Part shown: positions 22,601-33,306 of the stretch, piece by piece
Position numbering within the stretch: the first letter of the stretch is position 1
How the letters are laid out: every line of letters starts with the position of its first letter
Assembly: GCF_010093595.1 (NCBI RefSeq)
Contig: NW_022985439.1
Location: 303,271-367,270 of the forward strand
DNA length: 64,000 nt
Source of the DNA: Mytilinidion resinicola
Lineage: Eukaryota > Ascomycota > Dothideomycetes > Mytilinidiales > Mytilinidiaceae
Direction of reading: 5' to 3'
Notes under the pieces: model-generated
Seen by the model: only the letters and a program-made list of their open reading frames with translations
Told to the model about the DNA's origin: nothing
The model's database searches: none
Program-made: the position numbers and the translations under genes

Positions 22601-24187
22601 GAGGTGTCGATTTTGGCTGAATGTCTGGATCATTTCGCGGAAGAAACTCGCAACATGCTTGGCCGTTTCACAAGCATTATCTTCGTTGTGGTTTTGATGA
22701 TGCTCATCGCCCTGGTTTGGAGTCTAATTTCTTGCTGGAAGTTGACTCTGGTCACCATTGCCATTGCTCCAATCATGTATGCTGTGAGTGCAAGTTACCA
22801 TAGCATTAGTGGGAAGTGGGAAGGCCACTCAAACGAGGCAGACGAAGCTGTGGGGATAGTACTCCATGAGACGCTGACAAATATTCGGACTGTCCGCGCT
22901 CTCACGCTAGAGAAGGTCTTCCATCGGAAATACGTAGATGCCACCACCGCCGCCCTCAAAACTGGACTGAAAAGAGCACTTTACTCAGGAATCTTCTTTG
23001 GACTCAGCAACGCTTGTATGCTATTTTTCCAGGCCTTCCTGTTTTGGTACGGATCCACCCTCATGAAGTCCGGCGCCTTCAATGCCACAGATGTCATTCA
23101 GACCCTCACCATCCTTCTTATGAGCACAAACTATGTTACCACAACGATAGTGTTCATCCCCCAAATTGGAGCGGCACAGGATGCAGCGGCACGCCTTCTA
23201 CGTCTTGCCAATTTGTCACAAAACTCACACGAGCATGTTGGCACAGTACAAATTTCATCTGCTGGAAGCATTGTCTTGCATAACCTCAAATTCGCGTACC
23301 ATTCGCGGCCCACTCATTCTGTGCTCCATCAAATCAACATGGAATTCCCCCCTAGTAGCTGCATCGCCATTGTAGGAGCTTCAGGCTCCGGAAAGTCCAC
23401 CGTCGCCTCCCTTCTCCTCAATCTATACCCATCCGACCCCAGCAACTCCAAGCCGACCGAAATCACCGTCTCCGGCCGCGACCTGAAGCGCATCCACACG
23501 CCCACCCTCCGTTCTCTCGTCTCAATAGTCTCCCAGAACCCGACTCTCTTCCCCGGCACCATCGCCGACAACATCGTCTACGGCCTTCCCTCTTCTTCCC
23601 CACACACAGCCCTGCCAAACATCCGCATGGCAGCCGCGGCCGCCGGCATCGACGACTTCATCGAGAGTCTGCCATCCGGCTACTTCACCGTCGTAGGCGA
23701 AGGCGGCATGGGCATCTCCGGCGGCCAAGCCCAGCGCATCTCCATCGCTCGGGCTCTGGTTCGTCACCCAGATGTCCTAATCCTCGACGAAGCGACCAGC
23801 GCTTTGGACGTCGAGTCTGCGACTATCATCCGCGAATCCATCCGGAGGCTCATCGCGGACGCCCAGAACGACGCGGCGTCCTCGTTTCGGAGGCCCTCAG
23901 TACCTGATACAGCGAGTTTGGCGGGAAGTCACGGCGGCGAGGGTTCGAGAAGTATGACTGTGATTATCATTACGCATTCGCGCGCCATGATGGAAATCGC
24001 GGATAAGATTGTTATGTTGGATCAGGGGTGCGTTGTCGAGGAAGGTGGGTTTGAGGAGCTGAGGCGGCGGAAGGGGGAGTTTGCGAGGTTGTTGGAGTTT
24101 GGGGGGCTGGATGATGGGCAGATGCAGGTTGAGAGGGAGAGACTGGAGACGGGGTGGAAGGGGAAGGCCAAGGATGTGAGGAGTTGA
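19695..24187 (+). CDS. STE6: ABC exporter of the Ste6 (a-factor pheromone) type
   Basis: Full-size ABCB transporter (TMD-NBD-TMD-NBD). In ascomycetes this type exports the farnesylated a-type mating pheromone at the plasma membrane. Exons 19695-20197, 20245-20908 and 20960-24187 give 1464 aa (yeast Ste6 is 1290 aa). NBD1 has Walker A GRSGSGKST (about 420-428), signature LSGGQRQRVALARA (about 527) and Walker B ILILDESTSALD. NBD2 has VGASGSGKSTVASLLL, ISGGQAQRISIARALVRHP and VLILDEATSALD; both carry the H-loop histidine (ITHD, ITHS). A long polar linker, about residues 620-790, separates the halves. The first membrane half begins near LGILASATISAMVFG. Both ATP sites look intact. Assignment to Ste6 rather than another ABCB exporter rests on overall resemblance. 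Confidence 0.85.
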
Positions 24188-24399
24188 GGTTGGAGTAGTC
24201 CGGGGGTCCTCGGGTAAGCTTCTCAATAGTTTGCGGATTCAAATATGAACTTGTTTTCCTGTCTAACTAGTCATTGCATATAAAGGCTCCAGGCTAATAT
24301 CGTTCTAACGTCTAAGCTGGAGTGCTCGACGTGAGTCTCATTTTGCTTGGGCTGCTTCAACTAAAGCTAAAGATTTCACTCTTGAACAACGGTTCATCT

Positions 24400-27300
24400 T
24401 TCGCTTATTCTAAGGGTATGGCAGATCGTGGCAACTCTCACGGCGAAGCCTTGGGAAGCGAGGCCATAGCTGATTCTCGTTCGTTGGCAGTAGGCTTTTA
24501 CTGTTGAAACCATCTCAGACGGTCGAACTGCGACCGTACCGGCGGCTTTCCTGCGGAGAAGCCGACAGGAGGGCAGATTTATGGGCTTGAGCAGAGATTC
24601 CACTGTGAGCGGGTATGATGGTAGCAGAGGTCGACACAACTTTACAGGCAAACATCATTGGAGAGGGCAGACCTATGGTGCTGGGAAAGGACTTTCTAAT
24701 TCGTAGTTCGAGGGCGAATGTGACAGCTGGTTTCAGACTCAAGCTTGGACTTGTAAATCTATTAGGTATACAGATCTAAAGGCTCAGCCTCAGCGTCACG
24801 TCATTCTCCTTTTCGTCACGTATATGAACACAGTCATTCATCTCAATACGAGATCATATTCAATTCTAACCACTTTCCTCTCAGCTGGCTGTAAAGCCAG
24901 CAGTCAGAACAGGATCTTTGCTGGCGTTGTAATCTGAAGCTTTCACGCCCGATGGGTCCACTGCAGGAGAAATCTGAGATGGGATAGGGCGTAACTTGAA
25001 AGGTGGGAGACGACCACTCTTCCATGGTGATGAAATCGGCGCCTTTCGCGGAGACGCTGAAAGGAGGATGGATTTTGTGGCCTGTGATGGGTGTTCATTG
25101 ACAGTACGCTGAGCCGTCTGAGCCACCGGCAAATCTAATCGGCGAAGCCTGCAGAATAGAGGCTATTGTTCCAACCTTCATGGGGCTTGGGGAAGAAGTA
25201 TTCATGGAAGCACGCAGCTTTTGGGGAGACAGTTCCGCTACAAAGGGTGAAAGGGTGCGACTCGGAGCACCATCAAGTCTCAAGCCACTCAAAACTGCCC
25301 GAAATCGACACCTTTTGATAGCCGCATTTCCACAACACAATAAGATAACAAGCTTTTGAAAAGCTAGGCGTGCTGATGGTTGCTGGAAGGCTAAAAAAAT
25401 CATTGTGCACGTGTGGTGGCTGCGCAGCCAACTCATGGATTTTAGTGGTGACTTGATTCTGCACTTGGCCGCATCCTTTGTAGGCGCGGGTATCTCCGTA
25501 GCATAGGTAAACATAGTCCAAAGGCGGCCACAGCGGGTGAAAGTTGATTCGGAGTGCTGAAGAGCATGGTTCCCATTCTAACCTGGCCAATTTTGTTGCT
25601 GCCAAAAGTTGCGTGCTGGAGGGTTGATTTGGAGTGCTAGAGAATAGCTTTCTGGCTGGTGTTTCAGCATGAAGCTTCTTTTAAGGGCCTTTGAGCAAGG
25701 GCTGAGCAAGGTGAGGGCTTCGACGGACCCACTGCTTTGGAAGTCTGAGATTGTATAGGGTGCAATTTTGAAGGGGGGAGAGGCGCAAAATTCCATGGCG
25801 ACGACACTGATGCCTTTCGGGGAGAAGCTAACATGAGGGAGAGGTGCAAGCTTCCACGGTGACATTACTAATGCCTTTTAGGGAGAAGTGTGGATTTGTC
25901 GGCCTATAGTTCGCGCTCACTGGCAGTAGGCAGGGCTGTTGGGACCACCTCGGACAGCTTTAAGAAGTAGCAAATCTGATAGGAGAAGCCTTTAGAAGAA
26001 AGACAATCGTTCCGACCTTCATAGGGCTGTGCTGTGGGATAGAAGTTCTGACTGACGAAATCAATTTGGACTTAGACAGTTGGATGGAAATGCAAACCTC
26101 ACAAGCGAGGCCTTTAGAAGAAAGGCGATGGTTCCGAACTTGATCGCGGTGTGCTTCGGGGTGGAAATGGACCCAACGTGTTGGAGAACTGAGGTCGTAC
26201 GGAATGTAACTGTTATGGTGGGAGGGAGAGGACCAGTTTCCACGGCGAGAGTACTGGTGCTTTTCGAGGAAATACAGGGCATAGTTGAGGAACTGATGTT
26301 GGTGGTCATTGGTGGTAGGCTTATCGCAAAACAGAACTTGCAAAGAGAGACTTCAAGCAGCGACTTAGTAGTCTCGAGGGGTTTCGGTGGGCCCGCTGTT
26401 GTAGAAAGCAGAGATTGCGCAGGATGTAATTTGAAGGGCGAGAGTGGAATAATCTTGCCGGTAAGCTTCCTTGGTAGAGGCTTTGAAGAATGATACAGTC
26501 GGCTCAAGTGACTTTGATGGGGAAGCTTCACTGCCTTGTGTAGGGTTCAAGTTGAGGGGTGGCAGAGCAGCAGGCTTCTATGGCAACAATCTTGGTGCTT
26601 TATAGGAGACGCTGACAGCAGCGCAGGTCTGGAGGCTTGTACTCCAGGTCTGCTGGTAGTAGGCTTGGGTGATGGAGTCACCGTATGAGCTATGTCGCGA
26701 CTGTGTAGGGTGTAATTGAAATGGGAGGAAAGGAGCAAGCTTCTATGGCGATAGTACCGGTGCTTTTGGAGACACCAGCAGGAAGGCATATTTGACGGCT
26801 TGTAGTCCAGTTCTGCTATATTAGGTTGAATAATGAAGCCACCTTAAACTTGGATGGTTCGATAGATGTAGCAAAGCTTACGGGCGAGGCCTTTAGAAAA
26901 GAGGCTATGGCGGGTTCGCGTTCGCTAGGAGCAGACTTGACGCAAAATGGGGCTTGCTGAGTGAAGCTTTAAAGAAGATTCCATAGGGTGCGGGTATGTT
27001 GGCGCCCGAAGAAGACATTCCTTTACAAGCCACCATAATGGAGAGGGCAGAATTATGGTGCTGGAGAAGGGTTTCCGATTCGTAACGGGAAGGCGAATGG
27101 TATCTTCGCTAGCATCATGATATTGAGCTTTCACGGCGACGTTTTGAATAGTGACTTAGTGGGCGGAAGTGGCCTCGGACCTGTAGCCTGACTGATAGCG
27201 ACAGCGACAGAGCAAGCTGGAGCCAGATGAGACGGAAGCTGCCTTACTCGGAGTCGCAATTTGGAGCTTCCGTGGGTACGCTGGTGACTGGGGAGCTTCC

Positions 27301-27700
27301 CCATGATCTCTTCCAACACAGAATATATCGTTCTTGAAGATCGGGGATGCTTCTGAGGAGAGAGCCAGCGAGTTGGGAACGTGTCGAAGGCCCAGCCCTC
27401 AATGTCAAGCTCGGACTCAGAACGAATATAGACCAATGTGAGAATGGAGCAGCCTCAGCCTGGGTCACGATCTGGACACGGCGAGGAGTGAGTTCAAGGA
27501 TGGATTTAGCGAGTTGAGAGGGTTTCGATGGGCCTGTGGGCAGCGTTGTTCCTAGACTCGGAGTGTGTTGGATGGAATTCGGACCGATGAGATTTAGGTA
27601 CCTCTGCTCCGGATCGTGATCTGCTCGGGTGGAACTGGCGAGTAGTTGCTTTGAAAAGAGATCCAATGGTCTGGGAAGGCTTCGATGGCCCAGCCTCATT
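24400..27700 (-). pseudogene. Decayed multi-copy remnants of the BRCT gene core, antisense to it
   Basis: Translated fragments on the minus strand repeat the core of the neighbouring BRCT protein: SPSPMKVGTIASILQASPIRF (25.1-25.2 kb), LLSASPRKAPISSPWK and RLPPFKLRPIPSQIS (24.9-25.1 kb), LASPRKASVSSPWNFAPLPP (25.7-25.85 kb), SPMKVGTIVFLLKASPIRFA (25.96-26.04 kb), KFGTIAFLLKASLVRFAF (26.1 kb), PLSPFKLHPAQSL (26.4 kb) and ALLSASPIKHQD (26.6 kb). The copy at 24.88-25.22 kb is close to the intact gene at DNA level. Frames shift and stop between pieces, so none is a working gene. The intact gene has this core once; here parts of it recur at least five times. Confidence 0.7.
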
Positions 27701-28413
27701 GTGAAGCTCGGCAGGAGGTCGTTGAGGGCAGTTGGTGTTCAGGTTGAGGAACGTTGGTGTTCAGCTGGGGAAGCTTCTAAACAATACTTGAAGTACGATA
27801 GATGGGAATTTACGCTATTTCTTCAGTGAAGAAGGTGCTTCACAACGCAGAGGAAAGTCTAACTTTGATTGCGCGTCAGGTGGTGACTGCTTAGAGATGG
27901 CCAGCCCGCTCAGCAGCTATGAGACTGAATGAAGGCAAGTTTGGGTTAAGTTTCGACGAACGTGTTAAGGCGCAACACAAGATGCTAAGAAGTGGTTCAT
28001 AATTGAGCATATTTGGATAGATAATGCTGTTCAAATGGGCAGAGCATGGTTGAGAGTTCTTGACAACGGTGGAATTACCTCGCGGGCAGAATTTGACAAG
28101 TACTTTGAGACGCTACAGAGAGTGGTAAGAAAGGGTTAACAGAGATACTTCGTACCTGCACAGTAAAGATTATATAACAAAGAAGGCGAGGTTGTCGGGG
28201 GTGGCCTAGCAAGGATAATAGCCATCAGAAGGATAGCCACACTATTACCTACAAGACTAGGACACGAGTTTAGGACGCCGTCCTTTTTGTTTCGTCCCGC
28301 TTCCTTATAAGGTGTTGAAGCACCACCGGCCAAGCAGACCGACGGTTAGCGTGTGAGAACTCTCTGATTTAAGCTTTAAGGGACTTTACATCTTGTTGAT
28401 ATTTTTAGAATGC

Positions 28414-28965
28414 AGCGAGGCACCTCCAACGGTGGTAACTAACTGTGCCCAGGCTTTTGGCAAGGTGCTGCATTATCTTTACCGGGTGGCTCAGCGAGCT
28501 TGATAGTCGTTCAAACTGATAGGATTCGCATCTCTGAAAAATTGTTGAGGCACTATAGACGATGGCGAGAAAGTGTACACAGGGGTATGTGCCTACTGTG
28601 TTCAAAGGGCTGCAGCCGGCGGAGGAGCCCCATCAAGCTATAGGGCAGTTCAAACCAGTGAGACTACACTACATTCGGACTGCTAAAGAAGCGTCAGGGC
28701 ACCACAGGCGGCGGCGAGATGGTGTACGCAGATACTGGTGTTATAAAGAGCTGCAGCTGTTTGAGACGCCCCGATCAAGTCCAACGATATTCCAAAATGA
28801 TGAGATTTCATCAAGCTTGCATCTATGAGAGGGCATTGAGGCACCACAGACGGCGACGGAAAGGTGTACACAGAATCAAGTCTAACGGTACTCCAGCATG
28901 ATGAGATTTGATTTAATTTGGATTTGTGAAAGTGAATTGAAGCACCTCGAACAGCGGCATCACGT
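28414..28965 (+). repeat. Tandem repeat related to fold-back arms
   Basis: A motif of the form TTGAGGCACCACAGACGGCG followed by GGTGTACACAG recurs with changes at about 28414, 28545, 28690, 28835 and 28930, spaced about 131, 145, 145 and 95 bp. It resembles the inner right arm of the fold-back elements (TTGAAGCACC...GCAGTGGCAGACAGGTGTACAC). The intervening sequence (TGATGAGATTTCATCAAG / TGATGAGATTTGATTTAA) is partly shared too. Confidence 0.55.
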
Positions 28966-29193
28966 GGCGCGGCAAGTGCCAACCTTGTGCCGATCGGCGG
29001 TGGGGCGGGCAGAATAAATTCGTTGCTGGGCCAACCGCTCCTGCCCTCTCCTCTTCATCACACTTTCCATCAAGACTTCTCACCACGCTTTCATCTCCCA
29101 ACAACCCCACACAACCCCGCACAGCTCCATCGCCACTTCTTCCACCTCCATCCACCTCCCGCCATCCGTCGCACGTTCTTCGAAGGTGCCACG

Positions 29194-30906
29194 ATGGTTC
29201 TTACCCGCGCGCAGAGGAACGCGCAGTCGGCAGCGGTTGCTGAGCCAGCACCGCCAGCGCCACCTGCAGCTGCCAAACCAGCCCGCAAACCCGCCGCCAA
29301 GCCGGTTCCCAAGGCTGCTCCGAAGCCTGCTCCGAAGCCTGCTCCCAAGGTTGCTCCGGTCCCGAAGCCTGCACCGAAGTCCACGTCGAGGGCAGCAAAG
29401 ACTCCCATCGAGGCCCCGAAGCCTGCGAAGAAGGCTGCAAAGCCTCCCACCAAGACCGCGAAAACGGCAGAAAAGGTCCCGAAAATCCCGAAAACGACGG
29501 CAAAAGCCATCTCAAAGGCCCCGTCGAAGGCCCTCTCCAAGGCTCCCATCAAGGCCTCAACAACCACCAAGAAGACCCCAAAGGTGGCTGTCATCACACC
29601 CGGCGTCCAGGCAACAATCCGAGTAACTCGGGCGAGAGCGGCCACTATCTCCAAGCTTCCCGTCAAAACAAGTCCCCAAAAGCTGCCTGCTGCCGTGAAC
29701 ACTTCTTCCCCAAGCCCAATGAAGGTTGGAACCATAACCTCTATTCTGCAGGCTTCCCCGATTAGATTCGCCACCTCATTCCTACCATCTGAGGTGGCTC
29801 AGACGGCCAACCCCGCCGTCAATGAGCACGAGGTACAGGCCTCCAAATCCACCCTTCTCTCGGCTTCTCCGCGAAAGGCCCCCATATCGTCCCCGTGGAA
29901 GATTGCTCCACTCCCTCCTTTCAAACTGCACTCTATCCCGACTCAGATTTCCACTGCAGTTAGCCCGTCGAAGCCCTCCAACCTCGCCGAACCCTTGCTC
30001 AAAGCCTCTGCCTTACGCTCTCCAGTGAAGATTGCTTCCCCCAAGAAGAGCGTCACTTGGAACCAAGCCACTCCAGAGGCGAAGTCTCCGGAACCCCAGC
30101 CTGCCACAGCTGGACCCCTCGATGGCGTTGTAATCTACCTCGACATTATCCATCACGGCGAAGATGCCTCGGCCTTGTTCGCAGAACTTGTCGAGCCGCT
30201 TGGAGCATCACTTGTCTCCCACTGGACGACTGATATCACGCACGTCGTCTTCGGTCAAGGCAGTCAAACCACGCTGGAGAAGGTCGTCGCGGCTCATGGA
30301 GCCGTGAAATGTGTGAGCGTTGGATGGCTCATCGAGTAAGTTTCCTTCGAAGACCTGTTTCGAACTTCTGCTAACTCTACGTTCTACAGTTGCGACAAGC
30401 ACAAGACCTGGCTTGACGAGTCTCACTACCCCACCGATTTGTCTCACATTCCTGGGAGCCAGACCTATCAGTCGCCATTCCCATTCCAGCAGAGCAACAC
30501 CCCGCTCGCTGCTCGCGTGCCTGGAAGCGCTCCATTGCAGACTCCTTCAAAGACCACTGCTGGAGCTGCTCCACTGGACGACACTCTCGACGACTTTAGC
30601 AACAGTCCGATCAGCGACACGCACTGGAGCTTCCCGACGCCTAACATGCAAACTCCTGTCTTCATTCGCAGACTCAACGACGAAGACAAGGAGAACAAGG
30701 CCCCAAAGTCCGTTACCGACTCGCCGGAGACTCCGGAGAAACTCGTGCAGAAGTCGGCCCCTCCCAAGCAGACAAACAGGACTCTGCTTGACGTTGGCAC
30801 CCCGGCCCATAGCGCATTCAAGAGACGCCTGATGGCAGGCAAGAGACGCAGCGAGGAGTTTGCCCCACACATTGGCAGCCCTCTGAAGAAGATGAGAAGG
30901 TTCTAG
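29194..30906 (+). CDS. BRCT-domain protein with basic Lys/Pro/Ala-rich N-terminus
   Basis: Probable nuclear protein of 552 aa; exons 29194-30335 and 30390-30906 (intron: GTAAGT, GCTAACTC branch, CTACAG). Residues 1-150 are a histone-H1-like Lys/Ala/Pro region (PKPAPKPAPKVAP; AKAISKAPSKALSKAP). Residues 155-300 form the SP/TP-rich core that is multiplied in the antisense field upstream (MKVGTITSILQASPIRFA; LLSASPRKAPISSPWK). A single BRCT domain lies at about 305-395 (GVVIYLDII...GASLVSHWTTDITHVVFGQG...AVKCVSVGWLIDC), the last residues being created by splicing. The tail has many SP/TP sites (SFPTPNM, DSPETPEK, DVGTPAHSAFKRR) and ends SPLKKMRRF. CDK-type regulation is an inference. BRCT usually binds phosphoproteins in DNA repair or cell-cycle control. 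The partner is unknown. Confidence 0.8.
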
Positions 30907-31014
30907 GCGGATGTTCGAGTATTGTTGGTTTTTCAAGCGTGGAGTTGGACGGATCGGCATGATACCCGGAGGCTTATGATGGTTTTTCCGGCGAAAAGGT
31001 GGTTACTTTTGTTT

Positions 31015-31044
31015 CTTTTTCTTTTTCTTTTTCTTTTTCTTTCT
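31015..31044. repeat. CTTTTT microsatellite
   Basis: About five CTTTTT units in a pyrimidine tract directly downstream of the BRCT gene. Confidence 0.8.
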
Positions 31045-31055
31045 GGGTATAGGCA

Positions 31056-31180
31056 GCTGGGCCCCGTAATGGAGGGCCAGGCTTTGGGTACTTGTTTTCG
31101 CGGTTTGGGGGTTTATTATAGCTGGGCCCCGTAATGGAGGGCCAGGCTCTGGGTACTTGTTTTGCTTTTGGCGGTTTATA
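31056..31180. repeat. 65 bp tandem duplication
   Basis: GCTGGGCCCCGTAATGGAGG followed by GCCAGGCT and GGGTACTTGTTTT occurs at 31056 and again at 31121, 65 bp later. A third weaker trace is GAGCCACAGAGAGCCAGGCT near 31185. Confidence 0.75.
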
Positions 31181-31240
31181 GCACTGAGCCACAGAGAGCC
31201 AGGCTTTAGGTAGATTAATGAGTTGATGATTACGAGTCTC

Positions 31241-31745
31241 TTGATTCTCTGCTATATGATGAGTGCATTGCTACCTGCTTGACATTGTCTGAAGTCTTCC
31301 AACATGGGCTCGGAAGTTAGAATTAGGATGTCACGTTTTGAACAGCGTGAGTTGGATCGGGGTATTAGATACTTTTGAACAATGTGATGGTCACTGGAAG
31401 CGTCTTCGCAGTGCCATGTAGCAATTCAAAACACTCCACTCTCCAAGCAGATTCTGGAGCTCCAAACATTACGGCTTTTGCATGAGCCTCTTAATTATGT
31501 GCTTTGTGATGAGCGTATTGCTACCTGCTTGATACCGTCTGAAGTCCTCCAACAGGGAGACGCAGAAGTCAGAACAGGATGTTCATGTTTTGAACAAGCG
31601 TGAACTAGATCNNNNNNNNNNGGGGGGGGGTATTAGATGATTTTGAGCATTGTGATAGTTCAACCGGAGCGCCTTCGCAGTGCTATCTAGCGAATTCAAA
31701 ACACTCAACAACCACGAGCAGAATCTGGAAAAGTTCGGAGATGAT
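31241..31745. repeat. 250 bp tandem duplication with assembly gap
   Basis: Two diverged units share GATGAGYRTATTGCTACCTG-like, TCTGAAGTCYTCCAACA, GTTTTGAACA, AGTGCYATSTAGC and CAAAACACTC strings. The first starts near 31241 and the second near 31491 (matching strings at 31261 and 31511, a 250 bp offset). The second contains the run of N. Confidence 0.7.
31612..31621. other. Assembly gap (10 N) followed by a G run
   Basis: Ten undetermined bases followed by nine G residues (31622-31630) inside the second 250 bp repeat unit. A real length difference or a collapsed repeat may hide here. Confidence 0.95.
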
Positions 31746-31790
31746 GTCTTCACACAGCGCCTAAATTTGGGTGGGATTATATGCTGTGTT

Positions 31791-32130
31791 TGATCGTTAG
31801 GCTACCATCCTGAGCCCACTTCAGACAGTGGCATGCAAGCTGTCCAAATCAACTCATCGGCCGAGCAAATTCAGGAGCTCTGTACATTGCATTGTATTAC
31901 GACGTCCCATTTTGGGCGGGTAAGAACGTCTTTTTGATCATCAAGTTAACCTCGTCAAGCCACCTCAGACAGTGGCATGCAAAGCTGTCAAAATCGTTCA
32001 TGAGCAGAGCAGAGCAGATTCTGGAGCTCTTTCCGATGCATAGTCTCACAGCGCCCGAATCTGGGTTGAAAATTTCATGCTTTTGATCATCAGGCTACCT
32101 CCGTGAGCTACCTCAGACAGTCTCAATCCA
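31791..32130. repeat. 146-150 bp tandem units
   Basis: Units start near 31791, 31937 and 32087 (the last partial). Shared strings include TTTTGATCATCA or TTTGATCGTTAG, CCACCTCAGACAGTGGCATG and GAGCAGATTCTGGAGCTCT. Copies are diverged. Confidence 0.65.
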
Positions 32131-32208
32131 TAGTATGTACACTCGCTAGTCTGCTCTGAGTTAAAGGGTATCGCATCAGTTCATTCCGTCTCATCTCATC
32201 TCCTGTCT

Positions 32209-33306
32209 CTACTCCTCAGTCTTCCGGATCAGGTTCTCGGATGGCTGAACCCGCTGAGCCCACTCCGTCCAGCTCCCATCGTATAGCCGCCTCCCTTCCT
32301 CTGGGAACCCGGCCTCAACGAGCGCGGCGTCGATGACGGCAGCTGTGACGCCAGTGCCGCAGGAGCTGATTATGGGCTTCGCGGGGTCAATGCCTTTGGA
32401 TTTGAAGAGGGACTGGAGGTCGGAGGCGGGGAGGAGTGCTTTAGTCTTGGGGTCGAGCAGGTCGGAGACGGGAACAGAGACGGAGTAGGGGATGTTGCCT
32501 GAGGATAGTCCTATGCAGCACCGTATCAGTACATAAGAGCTTACCGGCATTCAGGGTATGGAGGGATGTTCGAGAGGGCACTCACCGGCCCTTGGCTCGG
32601 GATCCACCCCTTTCCACCGCCCCAAACTCCGCGCATCCAGTATCTGCACCTTCTCGGCGCCCTCCTTCCCCTGCTCCTGGGCGATCTCCTTGACCTCCTC
32701 AAACGCAACCACCTTCGCGGCATCCAGCTCGGAGACGGGGTACTCTACGCTCTCCACCTCCGCCGGCTTCCCGCTCTCCAGCGGCAAGCCCTCCTCGCAC
32801 CACAGCTTGAAGTTATTCAGCACATGCACATTCGGGTGCCCAAATACCTTCAGCGTCCAGCCGACCCTCGGCGCGCTGAAGATGCCCAGCTCTTTGCTGT
32901 CATACACGACGACGCTGTCGTCCTTGCGGATGCCGAGCTTGCCCATGGCGGCGGCGAAGTCGGGCGCCGAGGGCAGCATGTGCGGGTACGGCGAGGCCGG
33001 GTCTTTGACGGCGTCGAGGTCGAAGAAGCGGGCGTGCGGTATGCGGCCTGCGCTGAAGGTGTCGATGCCGGTGCGGCCGTCGTTGGGCAGGAACCAGGTG
33101 GCGCAGAGCGGGATGATGCGGGGCGCGGTGGAGAGCCGCGAGTGGATGTTCTTCTGCAGGGCGGCATGGAGCTGGGCCGGGGTGACTAGATAGGTGGGGA
33201 GGTGGTGTTGCGAGGAGTCGGACATGGTGCGGCGGGTTGCGGTGGTGAGCGAGAGGGAGGAGGCGGAGAAGAGGCGGGTTGTGTGGCGGAGGCTGGCGAG
33301 GAGCAT
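32209..33306 (-). CDS. TUM1: 3-mercaptopyruvate/thiosulfate sulfurtransferase (rhodanese family)
   Basis: Two-domain rhodanese that moves sulfur from 3-mercaptopyruvate or thiosulfate to acceptors; yeast Tum1 feeds sulfur to tRNA wobble thiolation. Exons on the minus strand 33306-32586 and 32510-32209 give 340 aa. The catalytic loop SCGTGVTA has its Cys at about residue 291. The inactive N-terminal domain shows ATWFLPNDGRTGIDTFSAGR, IPHARFFDLD and DDSVVVYDSKELGIFSAPRV. The N-terminus MLLASLRHTTRLFSASSLS is a good mitochondrial presequence, and a second in-frame ATG (33225-33223, MSDSSQHHLP) would start a form without it. Intron 32585-32511 has GTGAGT and a TAG acceptor. Confidence 0.9.

Larger units (their letters stand above)
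24188..29193. repeat. 5 kb repeat-structured region upstream of the BRCT gene
   Basis: No intact gene is seen. From about 24.4 to 27.7 kb the minus strand holds decayed copies of the central segment of the BRCT gene that follows on the plus strand. From 28.41 to 28.96 kb short tandem repeats related to the fold-back arms occur. The stretch 27.75-28.4 kb shows nothing recognisable. The last 230 bp are the promoter and leader of the BRCT gene, with a CACGTG at 28964-28969. Confidence 0.65.
30907..32208. other. Repeat-filled 3' region between convergent genes
   Basis: No gene. The region contains a CTTTTT microsatellite, a 65 bp tandem duplication, a 250 bp tandem duplication broken by an assembly gap, and 146-150 bp tandem units up to about 32130. 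These are listed individually. Confidence 0.6.

Noticed and set aside
26080..26493. 137-codon plus-strand frame in the decayed repeat field
   Set aside because: It is antisense to recognisable remnants of the BRCT core, so it is a shadow.
29091..29774. 227-codon minus-strand frame antisense to the BRCT gene N-terminus
   Set aside because: It is the mirror of the GC-rich Lys/Pro/Ala repeats; the plus strand carries the spliced, domain-bearing gene.
28414..32130. CRISPR array
   Set aside because: The repeats are long, diverged and partly coding-derived, spacing varies, and the DNA is eukaryotic.
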